A stretch of 64,000 bases of DNA, taken from assembly GCA_029721515.1 (NCBI GenBank), contig CM056551.1, forward strand, positions 26,460,437 to 26,524,436, given 5' to 3'. The notes beneath the pieces are model-generated. The model saw nothing but the letters and a program-made list of their open reading frames with translations. It made no database searches and had not been told where the DNA came from. Position 1 is the stretch's first letter; every line of letters begins with the position of its first letter. Origin of the DNA: Synanceia verrucosa (lineage: Eukaryota; Chordata; Actinopteri; Perciformes; Synanceiidae). Below, piece after piece: positions 12,977 through 26,000 of the stretch. The position numbers and the translations under genes are program-made.

Positions 12977-15900
12977 AAGAGAAATTAACTTAAAGTAAAA
13001 GGCATTATTCATTCATAATTTGTCCACATAGAAAAAAAATATCTCTACCTTGAATACGTAGACTTTACCTCTAATTGTACATCTCTCAATCAATACTGAC
13101 AATCATAACAAGATGGAGCAGCGCTGCTGGCTATTCTCTGAGTACATAATTATTGACATCTGGCACAGTGGAGGATTGTCTTCGACAAAAGGAAAAAAGG
13201 CAGTGGAGAGTCACACAAGAGAAGAGACAGGAAAAAGATGAAGAATAACACAAAGATGACTGAAATCCTCCAACCTTATGTGCCTTACTTGTTTGCGTAT
13301 TGAAAAATATGTTGGCACATAAACTTATTTGAAAGTGTATCTCAGTCTTTTTTGTCTTTGCCTTTGCTTTTGCGTCACCGCCATCTCCTCTGTCAAAGAG
13401 GGACTGGAGATGCTGCCGGACTCAAGCTCTCTCCGTATGTCTAATTACAACAATTACCTTCAACAGCTATAGTGCTTTAGAAGCCTTTCAGGAGCTCAAG
13501 ACTACCACTTGCTCTGCAAACAACCACCTTAACCCTCCCCCATGTCATCAGAAGACACCGTCATTGTGCATTTGAAAAAAAAGAGACAAATATTCCAGAG
13601 AAAAATGCTTTTTCCACTACACCAGGAACACTTTGTGCTACACAGAACAACATGGAATAAAGGACGTTGTATCTTTTGCCAAAAGCAAAACAAATGAGGT
13701 TGCTTAGCATTTTCCTCGCCGTGTATGGAAGCTTCGCTGCACAATCAGCCCCGGATCAAACAGCGTTAAGGCACATTACATTTCATTTCAAGTAGAACCG
13801 CACTGTGGCGATTCTATAAAACATTTATGTCAAACCACAAATGCTGCTGTAGTTAATGAATATTAAAAGCTTATTTACATGGATGTTACAAGCCGTGCTG
13901 AATCATAAAACTGCAACACACACTATAATAATAATCACACACCCTTAGGATGTGAAACCCCCACCGCAGGGGTCCTTGTTGTACTTTAAAGAAATGTGCT
14001 CTTTGACAGTCATCCTGGACCCAATTATGCATTCATAATGGAGAATTCTTCCCAGCTGTTTAGTGATAGGATGTTTTTAGCCACAGGGCAACAACTTATC
14101 GCTGTAATTAAGCCTCCGTTTGACTTCATTTGCTCTGACAGTATGGAGCATGACCGGCACAGCTCAGACAGACATGTGGGCCTTTAGTTACAGCAAGAGA
14201 GGAATGCTGCTTTTAAGTGGATTCACAGCCCTCTCCTCTGCCAATGGGGGGTGTTATGAAGCTGTTCACTCATCCTTTTCATATGCATTATCAATGAAGC
14301 TAAACTCCTGGAGTGATGGAAGCTGTCCTATGGATTCTTTAGCGACTTTCTTGGCAAACCGTTTATGGCTGGAAGCCAAATCAATTTCAATAACTGTCAC
14401 TTACTTTTCTTTTTTATAAAGGTACCCTGTACTGATTTTGTTCCTGTTTAATATTGATTTCATATTGTCTGCTGCAGGCAACACTGACCAAAGAGTAACA
14501 TTACTTCTTATTTAAATAATAACAATATATTGGAACACTACATCTGTTTTTCTACTGTATTAGTCAGACACAAAGAAAGCTTAGCACAGCCTGAGCAGCC
14601 TGGAGCACAGCCGGAGGTCCTCTGCAGAGCCCGGCCGGTTATTGCACCAACTCGGCTGGTAACAAAAGGTGACCGAGCCTTTGCAGTCAGAGCTCCCAAA
14701 AGTCTGCAAATGAGCCTTCAGTGGAGATCAGGCAAGCTAGAACACTTTCAAAGAACACTTGTACTCTGTAGGAACACTGGAAAATAGGAATTCCTATTTT
14801 CATTACATTAAGATAAATGTGTTATCTCTTTCTCCTGTAATGTGTTCATCTCGACAACGAGAAGATAAAGTAAAGCGATACCACAAATGCATCTATCTTT
14901 GAATTGTGCTTAACAGGACACAAGTTGAAGCGTAAATTTTGTTAACGCCTCAGCGTTTGAAGTGATATTGACTTTTTAAACTCAATTCCAAACCATATAA
15001 GTAGAATATTGGATTAGCTCAGAATAATATTTCAAGTCACATTTCCAATCCAGGATGCCGTGGTGGGCAAACACAGCTGAGAAAATGAGTCCTGAAATTT
15101 TCATATGGCCCTTTGGCTACGCGAATGTGATGTTAATACGAATAGTTACACACTCTCTTACCTAAATCAACGTTTTAATACCTGGTGTCAGGTACTAAAT
15201 GTTGAATATGGTGTAAATCCTGCAAAAATGTCCGTAAAAACGGCTATCATCTTTATGGCAAAGCAGCATACTGGGGAGAACATTAAAAACAGCGGTACAG
15301 CCCAATATATCACCCTCTCCTCAACATTTAACAGTTTATATTACTAACCGTGAAAAGCAAACCCCATAATTACAATATTTCAAAGAGCCAATATGAAGCA
15401 ATTAGGTATTTATTTACTGTATTATTAACATGATCAGTGCTGCTGTATGGGTGAAGGATAAAAATCTCAATAATTAATAATAATAATAATAATGTTTTTT
15501 TTTTTTTTTTAAATCAGCTTCACTTAAAATGCAGAGAGAGAGAGACCGAGGGAGGTAACCATGCTGCGATGACAGCTGCTGGGCCAGGTAGTTGACTTCT
15601 GCGTCGCGCATTCATTCAGCACCGCTGTGAACCTTCCTGCCAGGAGTGAGCCTTAATGCCCACATCATGACAGTATTCAGTGAGCAGAATGGGCCGTCAC
15701 TCACTCCCTCCTCTGATAGAGAGCCCGAGAGCTTGCTCTGCTATAAAAGACTAATCTAAACGCCATAGCTGGCCCTCATTTCAGCCGCACTGTCACACTC
15801 CGTACAGCCCTCATGGTGAATGGGAATCATCTTGGGCACTTCACCTTACGGGTTGGAAAATCATTAGACAGATTTACGAGGACAAACAGTGCCTGTTTTG

Positions 15901-18784
15901 TCATCATATTTCACTGGTCCTTTTCACGTTTTTGGGATGAAAGATAAAGGCGGAGATGAAGAGGCCGCAGAGGGGCAACGCTCTGAAAGACCTTATTGAT
16001 CACATCCAGGAGCTATCGACAGGTCCCTTCCTCTGATGATGAAGCAGCCACCTAGCGAGTGCCGGCTGGGTGTCCACTGGTGGGAGGGGAAAAACAGATA
16101 GGACATATTCAGCATGCAGGAGCCTGCTTCCCCCTATCCCCTGACATGCAGGGCAGGCTGGAAAAAAATGTTCTGCTTATGACAGTGGATGGCTAAGGTA
16201 ATGGTCGGTGACTGCTACCATTGCTCATAGTAATGATGGTTTCACCCAGGAATACTGTGTACTTTTGTAACACCCCCTCCTCCATGGTTTCCCCCCATGA
16301 CTCTCTCTTTCTTCCCCTTGCTCTTTCATTCTTTGGTTTTCTCTGGCTCTCTCTTAAAATTTCTCCCCCCCCATCATTTATCTACCATCCTCTCCTCACC
16401 TCCTGTCCTCTCTCTCGCTCTCTCCATTCCTCTTCCTCCCTGCCTAGGTCTGTCATGATGTGCACAGCATTCTTATACCGTCCATTTCATGTAGGTTCCC
16501 ACAGCATTAGAGGCCAACCTGTGGCATTAGCATGATGTGGTGACATATTCAGAGGGTGACCTTTGCAACGTTGACATGAAAATGGAGAGAATAAATCACG
16601 CCACAAAAATTGTCTGGTATTCTTGTCATCATCGCATGTAAAGCTGCAGTCCTCCTTCAAGGTGAAGTGGAACAGATTGGTGTGGAGCTCCTCTTTCTCT
16701 CTCTGCGGTGAAAGTTGGCTTGGCTAATTAAACTGCTCTGAAAGGTCCCCCACAAAAGATTTTCGATCCCTACTTTGACACCCAGGCTGTGGTTTCATAG
16801 CTGAGGCCATGAAATAATGTATGTTGGAGGTGTGGAACTTATCGTTTAAATTACTAATTCTCCTACAATCCTGCAAGGCTATATCCACAAGAGGCCCAGG
16901 GCACAATTGAAAGAGAACCGCAGCCGCTTATACAATATCCCTATGTGTAGCAGCCAATGTTTCTTTCTTAGTAATTACTTCTTTTATGGATTCAAACTGC
17001 TAGACCTTATTGCCTCACACCATCTTAGGCCCATTCAGGGCAGAAAACACCCATTATTCATCAAGGACGGCTGCATTGACATATTGAAATCAGCTGCCAT
17101 TTTCCATTAGAAAACACAATTAACAGGTCACCATTAGCAACGTTACTGATGGCTCAAAGACTGGCATAATAACACCCTTTAGCTTCGTGTTTTTAAGGCA
17201 GTTGGGGTAGTACTGTATAGCCTAAAGGCAGGCAATAAAGCATAGCGATCATGAAGGAAATCAAGCCCCACATCATAGCTGAGGACTCATATCGGCATAT
17301 AATGTGCACCGATATTTAAAATGCTAGAGGAATATAGCTGCCACCACCTGCTTAAATGTGCTGGTATTTCAAGAAGACACATCAAGCAACACTTGGTGAC
17401 GGTGCTGAGTCACGCTCTGTACTGTGAAGTGTTTTCTCAGCAGCGAGGCATTGTTTCATCACACAAATTGTCAACTTCTTTCAAACATCTTTACGTAACT
17501 GGAGACACTCACGCTGTTCCTAAATGTCTGCACCTTGTTTGCTATACGTAATGTCATTTTCAGTTACCTCTCACCAGGGTATTTTATGACGAGTCCGCGT
17601 TGACTTGGTTTAAGATAGATTACCTTTAAGTGTCAGGGTAGATTCTTCAGTTTGTTTTCATTCACTTATCACACTGAGCAAACTCCCACAGGACAGAAAG
17701 GTTAAAGCCTGTGCATGAGCAATACCTGCTTTAATCTGAAATTAATTTTGATAGCACAGAAGTGCAATCATTACTCCCTCTGACGCTGTGTTCTGGTTTA
17801 TTAACACACAACAGTCTTCTGTCCTTTAGCATTTTGAGTTATTATTCAATGTCCTTGTAATCAGGCCATAATCACCTCAAGTAGAAATGAAAATTTTATT
17901 AAGAAAATAAAACAAAAAAATAATACAAAAAAAACATCTTTTAAATCAAAATATAAACTAAATGTTCTGCTTTGTAACATTGTATTTATTTTTTATTGAA
18001 TTTGGAAAAGTAAAGTAATAACCTTTACTTAAGTGCTACTTGTCTCTGATTTTATGTTCAATTACTGACTCACACCGACCCATAATTTCACCTTTGGCTA
18101 ATTGTTTCCAGACTGCAGGTGTTTAGTTTATACATCTAGTGTAATGCATCTTGCAATGCTTCATATAAAATACTACGACAAGAGAAATCTGCAAAAAACA
18201 TACTTTTTAAGCTACATGTCCACCTGTCTTGAGCCTGCTGTCTCACAAATCTCACCCTCACAGTATTTACTGTTGCTTTAGTATTTGCTGCTTATGCAAC
18301 TATTTTTCAGCTGAATGACATAAAACTCATGAGAAATAGACAAAACAGCAAAGTTATGAGTCTGAAGACAGGAGCAGATCTTTCAAGGTTGTTCTGAATC
18401 TCTGAATGACTGATATTCTCTTCATTACTTAGAGCGCAGTCAGCACTTCTACACGTTATGATCCTTTAGTTGATAAAGTCTTGGGCTTTAATATGAAGCC
18501 TAATAGTGGATAAGGTGGTCCAGGCTCTGCTGTATGTTTCAGTAAAATCTTCAATTATGTGATTTGACAAACCATTGTATAATTATTGTTACATTCAAAG
18601 CCTGTTGCAGGTGGAATATCTGTTTATTAGACTCACTTGGTTCTGTGTAAAAATATTAGCAGGTAACCTTGCCTGAGGCTGCAGAGCATCTGTATGCTCT
18701 TTGTGTACGACTGAACTGAGAGCAGGGCATTGTTTCAGATCCCAGTCCATCCCTGGTCAACATCAGTTTTCTCTTCACAGATAC

Positions 18785-18824
18785 CATGGTTTAGCCCTGA
18801 AGCTCATGGTTTAGCCCTGAAGCT
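18785..18824. repeat. 20 bp perfect tandem duplication
   Basis: Two exact adjacent copies of a 20 bp unit beginning CATGGTTTAGCC, in otherwise unique intron sequence. It is probably a replication-slippage duplication. Confidence 0.9.
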
Positions 18825-20520
18825 CACAGGCCAACTTCCTGCTCCTGGTCAACATCGCTCATAATAAACAGCCCAACTTATTGCAGGACCTGATTTAATC
18901 AGGCTTAGAGGCAGCTAAGTGTCCGTACAGTGTGTGCACCGTGGATACATGGGTGTCTCTTTAAGACGTTGTCACAGGTCTTGAACAATCTTCTGTAACT
19001 TAGTCAAACTTGTCCTTTTCACCTCCTACAGCTCCACTCTTCTTTTTTAATCCTTAGTTCCTTGCTTTTCTTATCTTTGTCTCTCACACTCTTGCGCTCT
19101 TCATCTCTCCACATTAACATGCGTAAAATAAGACATTTCAAGCTACATTATGCATTATCCAATGCCACCAATACATCCAAACCCTCCTTATTTGTCCACA
19201 AATTGTCTTTAAAGCAGCTTAGTGCCATTTCTAGAGGGTGCGCTGGGACTTGGCCCTCCGTGTTTGTTTCCAGAGATGGATGTTGTACATAGATTGTTTC
19301 CAGTTAACAAAAGCCTGCTTGACTGCACAATGGATCGTGATTAGATTAAAGCTGCACTATAAAAGCTTTTCGTTTGTGTTAAAGCGGGTTTTATCTCTGA
19401 GGGCGACAGGGCCGAAACAGGACAGTGCTGAGAGGCATTTATTCGTAAAAGAAACATCAGCTCAGTGAAGAGCATGCTTGGGGAAAGGGGAAAAAGAGGG
19501 AGAACAGAAAGATCATTACAAAGGGGTTAGGAGAGTTAGAAAGGGAGAGGGAGACAGGGAGGGAGACAGAAGGCCTGGGGAGCATCCATGTCATTACATT
19601 TCCCTTGAACTCATGTCAGAGACCCTCTGCTGCCATCAGTCTGATGAAGTGTAGCTGGTGCTATGAGCAGTCAGCCCCTCAAATCACTTCACGGATCACA
19701 ACACAAAAGCCCAGAGATGCTCGGAGCTCGGAGACTTTGCAGCGCGTCCACCATTAACCCACGTGTCAAAACAGCCGAGCACATTATGTCCTCCATGTTT
19801 ACATGGCGTGACACTTGACATTAGTCACGCAGACTTCGGCCACGTGTAAAAGCGCAGAGAAATGTCACTCCTGGGATAAGGCCCCCTTTAACCCAATTCC
19901 CAGGGCATGGCATCTCGAGCAGCTATGATTAGTCTTCATGGGAAACACTGTGTGCGTTTGACCCTAAAGACTGGACCAGTAGGCGACTCAAATCAGATGG
20001 CTGCTTTTTGCTCCCTCAGTGTAAAACCAGAGGGTTTCATTGTTACAATAAGAGTGCTATTTTACATGCTGCATAAGTGGGCACATAAGGGCCACTGAGC
20101 TATACGACTGTAACCTAATTACATGGTAATATGGAACACTTTAGGTGAAAACCAATAAGTGTGCCATAACAGGTCTACCTAATGTAATCCCATTATAGCT
20201 CCATTACCTTCAAGAGGGGTGAGGAAAGTAGGAAAGCATATATTTTTCATCAGGGGCTTCTGGGTATCAGTGTAAGAGGGCATCAGGGAATAGGGCATCA
20301 ACAGTGGGTGTGGTGCACATCCTTCTGATCTTTGCTCGGAAAGAACATTGTTACTTGAGATTGGAACAGTTATTTACAATAAATGATCTAATCCTAAAGA
20401 ACGTGCTCAATCATACACGTTATTATCAGTAGTGTGCTGCACAGCCACACATCTTTTTAGTGCACCTGTATTGTTGTTCATGACCATGAAGCTCATGTGA
20501 AGCATTGCTGTATACCTATA

Positions 20521-20522
<2 letters not shown>

Positions 20523-20553
<31 letters not shown>
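20523..20553. repeat. (TA)n microsatellite
   Basis: A TA run of about 15 units, some 290 bp downstream (in gene sense) of the gfra2 exon 2 donor. Confidence 0.9.
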
Positions 20554-20556
<3 letters not shown>

Positions 20557-20838
20557 GCACCAAAGCCATCAAACACATTGCAGACTGAATTCACAGGAAA
20601 TACAGAAGGAAACAAATGATGCTGAAGATCCAGCTTGTTCATATTAAACTGATGGGTGAAAATGCGGAAAGGACCAAGTGCCAAATTCATGTGAATAAAT
20701 CTGTAGTTTTACATAGAAACAGCATGATTTAAAGAGATGTTTTTTTTATATAATGGTCTCTGGAAGCACCACACAGTTAAACATGATGTGATGTGAACCT
20801 CATGAAACAGAATTGTAAAAAAATTGCCTGCCTCCTAC

Positions 20839-21195
20839 CTTCAGTGAGTCCCATGTGGATGGTCCAGTAGTTCTGCAGACACTGCAGCTCCTTCTTCATG
20901 CCCCTCTTGCAGCGGCAGTCATACAGAGGACTAACCAGCAGCACTTCCAAAGCAGCCTGGCACTCCCTGTTGTTGTCCAGCATGGCTTCCTTCTCCTTGC
21001 CCACGAGGCACTGGCGCATCACCCGGTACCGAGAGCTGCAGTGAGGGTTTTGGTTGCACATGTCACTCGCCTGGATGCAGTCCACCCATTCTGGCTGAGC
21101 TCCGGGCCCGGACACGACGCCCGGAGATCCTGGAGAAGCATCGGCCAAGGACACAGACAAAGCTGAGGAACCATCCCAGGAACCTGCTGCCTCAT
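20839..21195 (-). CDS. gfra2: gfra2 coding exon 2 (GDNF family receptor alpha 2, domain 1)
   Basis: GFRA2 is a GPI-anchored co-receptor that binds neurturin and presents it to the RET tyrosine kinase on neurons. This 357 nt exon is bounded by an acceptor (CTCACCCAG before 21195) and a donor (GTAGGAGG after 20839) and encodes about residues 18-136. A low-complexity Ser/Gly/Pro/Ala linker (about residues 18-52) precedes the first GFRA cysteine-rich domain. The cysteines follow the family pattern (VDC, DMC, PHCSSRYR, RQC, REC, DCRCKRGMKKELQC). The runs CKRGMKKELQCLQ and GLTEG match GFRA2 more closely than GFRA1, which reads CKRGMKKEKNCL. It joins in frame to the exon at 22411-22462. The later exons are outside the window. 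Which teleost gfra2 paralogue this is cannot be told. Confidence 0.9.
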
Positions 21196-21952
21196 CTGGG
21201 TGAGGACAAGAAATAGGAGGGCTCAGTAACTGCTTTAATTAATGTCTGAGGGATTTTGTTATTTATTTTTTATGTGTTTGGGTCTGTAAGAGCAAGCTCA
21301 CATCATAAACCTGCTCTGTTTTTTGTTTTGCAAGCGTGGGACCCGTAAACAGGTTTGATGGCCTCGGATATGCCCATACATGCCAAGGCATCTTTCAGCA
21401 AGCCAGTTACATTCTTCATGGTTCACCTGAGTCTTATCATCTCATCTCTACACGGTGTCTCGTTATGTCTCATTATAATTAACATTCAGTGATTTACCTG
21501 TGCTTATCTGCACTCACTTTAGTGCATCTAAAGCCTCTTAAACGAGTTAGACTGCAGCTTTCAGTTTCCTATTAAATGTAATTAAGGTAAGACTTGATCA
21601 GTGGAGTGTGTCTAATTAGCTCACCTAAAAAAGTGAACTAGGCTTAATTCACATCTATGCCAGCAGCAAATTACAGTTTACAAAAAATAAACAGTGATCC
21701 ACAGTAGAGACTCGGGTGTTGCAGATTGACAGGAGTCAACATCCAAACGCGCCTTCAGAATAAAAGTACAGGCAATTCATGTGAAATGACAAGAGAGACC
21801 CCTTGTGGTGATTTTGAGAATTGAGCTCAGAGAGGAGGGGGTGCTGCATCAGTATCAGAGTAACATGAAGTTAAAATATTTCACCAGACGGATGATTTAA
21901 CTGAACCGCTGGCGTTTGGATTGTGGATGACACTTATAGGCTGATGGTGATC

Positions 21953-21985
<33 letters not shown>

Positions 21986-22410
21986 GTTTTTCTCATATTC
22001 AACCAAACAGTGTGCAACAAAAAGGACCACAGAGGTTTTCCTTTACTGACTAAAAGCTGTTACAATAATGCTCTCTCTCATTATGGAGCTGTGCTTCTTT
22101 CATGGTTCCAGTTTAAGTGATTCATTCGCACAGATCAACTTCAGTTTTGCAGCTATGGAATAATTAAACACCATCTACTCAAACCACCCAGCCATAACAT
22201 AAACGCCCATCAGTATTTTAAGCATGATAATGATTTCAAAAAGCAGAATAAACCCCCTCGTGCCCTCAAACAAGTCATGCTTAATAAAAGTGGACACAGC
22301 AGAAAATGCTCCTTGGCAATAATTACGCATGTTCTAATTAATCTCTGTGACTCACGCAATTCACATTTGCACACAATTTACACATTTTATTTGCATATTT
22401 CACTTCTCAC
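21196..22410 (-). other. gfra2: gfra2 intron 1
   Basis: A 1.2 kb intron between the signal-peptide exon and the domain-1 exon, with donor GTGAGAAG and acceptor CTCACCCAG. It contains an (ATG)n microsatellite at 21952-21986. I see nothing else functional. Confidence 0.85.
21952..21986. repeat. (ATG)n microsatellite
   Basis: About 11 ATG units within gfra2 intron 1. The open frame reading poly-Met through it is an artefact. Confidence 0.95.
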
Positions 22411-22462
22411 CCAGGAGCAGGAGGAGGCTGCAGACGCACATCCACACAGTGACAGACTTCAT
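22411..22462 (-). CDS. gfra2: gfra2 coding exon 1 (signal peptide)
   Basis: This short exon carries the start codon at 22462 (CCAAC before ATG) and encodes MKSVTVWMCVCSLLLLL plus the first base of the next codon. That is a signal peptide with a hydrophobic Leu-rich core, as expected for a GPI-anchored receptor. The splice donor CTGG/GTGAGAAG gives the phase that fits exon 2 exactly: the split codon reads Asp. This exon is too short for an ordinary open-frame search. The start was chosen because it is the first in-frame Met and precedes a clear signal sequence. Confidence 0.85.
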
Positions 22463-23089
22463 GTTGGAGGAGAGATGAGTTAGGGTCCAAAACGACTGAT
22501 ATCTCCACCTTGTGAAAGGCTTAATTCCCCTGTCCGGATCCTTGATCCTAGCTGTAAAAAATATAAATAAATCTATATCCTCATTAAAGACGCACTCCCG
22601 AAAAAAATCCTCGACTCCCAATAATAATCCACGGTTTTTGCTTTTTTTGGAGTAAGAGACTAACCACGACCCCCTTTGTCCAAGATCCTCTGATATTGAA
22701 AAAATAAAAAAATCAAACACTGATCAATCAATCAGTCAATCCATGAAAGCAGTTTCTCAGGGTCCGTCTGCGCTGCGTTCATGCCGACAAACTACTGAGA
22801 CTTGATCTCTCCGCATTATAGGGGCTCAGACTGGCAGCTCCACTTACCCCCTGGGGACAAATTCTCCTTAAAACATTCCTTAAACTGGCGCAAAATGATC
22901 TGTCAGCTATGCCAGGATCTCTAACGAGGTGGAAGAACTCCTGTGAAAGTGCTGCAAACGCTGACTGGATTGTTTTCTCGCCACCTCTGGCCGCCTCAGA
23001 GAGAAAAGCAGTGCGCTCCTCTGGAGGGAGTGAACGCTTCTTTCGCACCGACTGCATGTGTGTGTCGAGGCATCACTGCACTTTATAAA
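22463..23089 (-). promoter_or_regulatory. gfra2: gfra2 5' UTR and TATA-box promoter
   Basis: A TATA box (CTTTATAAAG) lies at 23081-23090, some 620 bp upstream of the start codon. Transcription would begin near 23055 and give a long 5' leader. An acceptor-like TTTTTTACAG at about 22551-22560 (read on the minus strand) would allow a spliced leader. The open frame at 22779-23057 in this leader does not resemble a known protein, and I treat it as untranslated. Confidence 0.55.
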
Positions 23090-23090
23090 G

Positions 23091-26000
23091 AGGAGTTTCA
23101 GGGAGCCAGCAGAGGGCGCTGAGGGAGGCAGCTCTCATTGGAAAGACACACCACCATTGGAAAGTCACACCAAGGCCCAATAATAAATGTTACCCTATAG
23201 AAACAATCACCACCATATTCCTGTAATATCCCTGCAGGGAGCTGACGGAAAGATGCACCTGTGCTGCTCAGCAGTGAAATTACTGTGACCTCACTCGGTG
23301 GCTTGTGGTAGTTCCTTGATCTCCAGGGTTTTTTTTTTCTGTGAAAGCCTCTCCATTTTCTGTGATTCACATCTTTATTACACCTTATTACTCTCTTTAC
23401 AGCCTTGTAAAGACAGATGAGGCCACAACTGCAAGACATTAAGGAAGGAATTAGGAAGCAATAAGTGAACTCATAGCAAGAACATCTGGTCGTCCAGCTC
23501 ATAGTGAATCTTTGATTAAGCATCAAGCAAGGCTCATTCACTTTTGGCTGACATCAGAGCTTCATACTCACAACTCATAGAAATTTACAAATGATTTTTA
23601 GGAGCAGGGTTCAAGGGTGGACTTGACAGTGATGATGAAAATGTCATCATTCATCTCAGCACTACCCCAACACTTCTCATGACATCTGTTTCCTCTGTTC
23701 GAAAGAAAGATAGAAAGAGCGGGCACAATGCCTCGTATTATATTTGTGTTCAGAGGATATAAGCCCACAGCCCACAGAATCTGCCATTTTTCAAAGTGGC
23801 TTCGCATTAAACAAAATGACTTTGTTGTGCATCATCGCTTAAATAGTGCCTGGAATGTCATAAATCTTTAGAAATCTTGAAAACAAAGTCTCTATTTAGA
23901 GGCAGTGACAGTGACAAACTGCAAGGCCACTGGCTCATAATGATGTTTGACTGTCAGCCCAGGCTTCCATCCAAGAGGGAAAAGAGCTCGCCGCTATAAT
24001 GGCAAAAATCAGCCTCATTCTGCCTATATTGGCCTGGGCTTATTCTCGTCTCTCCCCCCAGATTTTGAAGTTTCTGTCATTATGAGGACACTGAAAAGCA
24101 TCATCCTCCACCATGTATGCATCCTGCATCTGTCCTGCGTTAGTGCTGCACTGCAGCCTATTTTTCTATTGTTTGCAGGAATGCATATTTAAAAACCAGA
24201 ATGGCGACCTTGTGCCGCTTGAGCAACTATTTCTCAAACCAGACCAATTTCCTTCTTTCATTTTAGCACATGACAAAGAAGGCATTTAGTTATTCAAGTC
24301 TCACCGAAGAGCCCTGTGTAAAGTTTACAGTTGCTTGAGCAGGAGACTCGGGAGGAATAAGACATTTCTAATGACCCAAAAAAGGCATGAAATCAGGAGA
24401 AAAACATTGTGAACAAAACAGCTAAATTTGCAATGTGGGTTCTTATTTGAGCATGGCATTATTTGCATCCATGATTGTGCAATATGGAGAAATCATTCGC
24501 TCACATTTTATTTTCTTGAGTCAGGCTGTCAGGTCCACGGTGGGACATTATTCTTGTTGACAGTGCACGATTCGCCCTCTCCTTGGGTACTTAATTGCTC
24601 TTTTCTGACTTCATGAAGCATCTGCAACTTATTTTCATGTGTACAATTACACTCACACATGCACAGCTTTCATAAATAAGCATACAGTAGGCTTCTGTGC
24701 GCTTGCAGACACACACAGATGCACATAATCTGTATGTCAGATAAACGGGCTCCCACATGATGGCTGCAGACCGTGACGATAGGGAATGACAAATCTGGAT
24801 ATAGAAGACATTGTTCTTACTATTGAAAGAAATCAGCGCCTGCCTCTGAGAAGTGTGTCTAATATGGTGAATATAGATGATGCCATTATGAATTCATGGG
24901 ATATGAAATAATGATACAGATAGCACTCAAAGTTAAGGCTCTGTGCAATAACTTGCGCTTAGTGAGACAGCAGGAGGCTTGAAAGTGAGCTCATACCGTC
25001 TATGATGGGTCAAATAAGAGCTCAGACGGTCTGAAACTGCCACCTTGAAAGCAGGGCAGACAAACCTGCGTACAAATGTATGTGTATGCACGTTTATTTG
25101 TGTTACACTTCGTACTGGTGCCTGCGTATGTCATGTCAACTCTTCCATTTAGCCATGAAAGTGTTAACTAACTAGAACAACGTATTGGGTGAACCATTGA
25201 TCCCTGTGCTAAATGTCTCACCCAGCTAATACTTTAAATGAAAAGGGTGTTGGGCGCTATTGATAAGGCTTTGCTTTGCCTCACAGATTTGTGAAAAACA
25301 AAATATAGCTAAAGATCTATCTGAGGGCAAAGGTCGCTCTATCTCTCTCTCTGCTGGTCATGCTTGTTGCAGAGAGTACTAATGAACCTGAGCATGCAGT
25401 ATGTATGCACACACACAGAGGTTAAGCATGACTGATTAGATTAGGAATTATGGTCTAATTAATGTGTGTCTTGGGAGACCTGTACAGCATGCTTATTAGG
25501 AGACCCAGCCCTGACTCAATAAGGAACATGACAAAAACATAAGTAGTGTTAATTCCCAGTATTAAATTAATTACATTAAATTAAATCACAAACAGTAGAC
25601 TGTAGCTCCTGTATATTCCCCTGTTTTTATTTAGTTCAGTGTTAGAGCAGCTAAAGATAAAGCCTCTGCCTGTGTGTACTGTACAGTTACTGTACAGCCA
25701 TGAATTATTGATATCTGGACTCACTGTTGTCTTTACTTTAAAACTTTCCCACTGTAACTCTTGACTGGAAGTCTATTTTGAAATATTAAAATGATGTATA
25801 AAATACCCACAATATAGCTACATGGGTCATAATGTATCTGAAAGCTCTCTCATTAGAGCCTGCATCAGGTGCAGAGTCCGAAGTCGCTTCAGATCAATCT
25901 GTTCAAATCAATATGAGAAGGACAATAGCCGATGAAATAAGCATAAGTCAATTGTGGAGACGGTGGGGTGACAAGCAGCTGTAGGCTACTCCACATTCTG

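Larger units (their letters stand above)
1..20838 (-). other. gfra2: gfra2 intron 2 (partial), repeat-rich, no coding exon seen
   Basis: This long stretch lies downstream, on the minus strand, of the donor site of gfra2 exon 2. I read it on both strands for the next gfra2 exons (domains 2 and 3 with their regular cysteines) and for any other protein family, and recognised none. It holds simple repeats, several MITE-like elements and one retroposon, listed separately. The rest looks like unique, AT-rich intron with scattered TAATTA motifs. The remaining gfra2 exons therefore probably lie beyond the left edge. A very short exon could have been missed by eye. Confidence 0.6.

Noticed and set aside
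16221..16535. 104-codon plus-strand frame
   Set aside because: CT-rich low-complexity sequence gives a Ser/Pro/Leu-rich translation with no domain. It lies inside the gfra2 intron on the opposite strand.
23098..23541. 147-codon minus-strand open frame just upstream of the gfra2 TATA box
   Set aside because: No signal peptide, domain or family likeness. It ends at the promoter of another gene, and its composition looks like random translated DNA.
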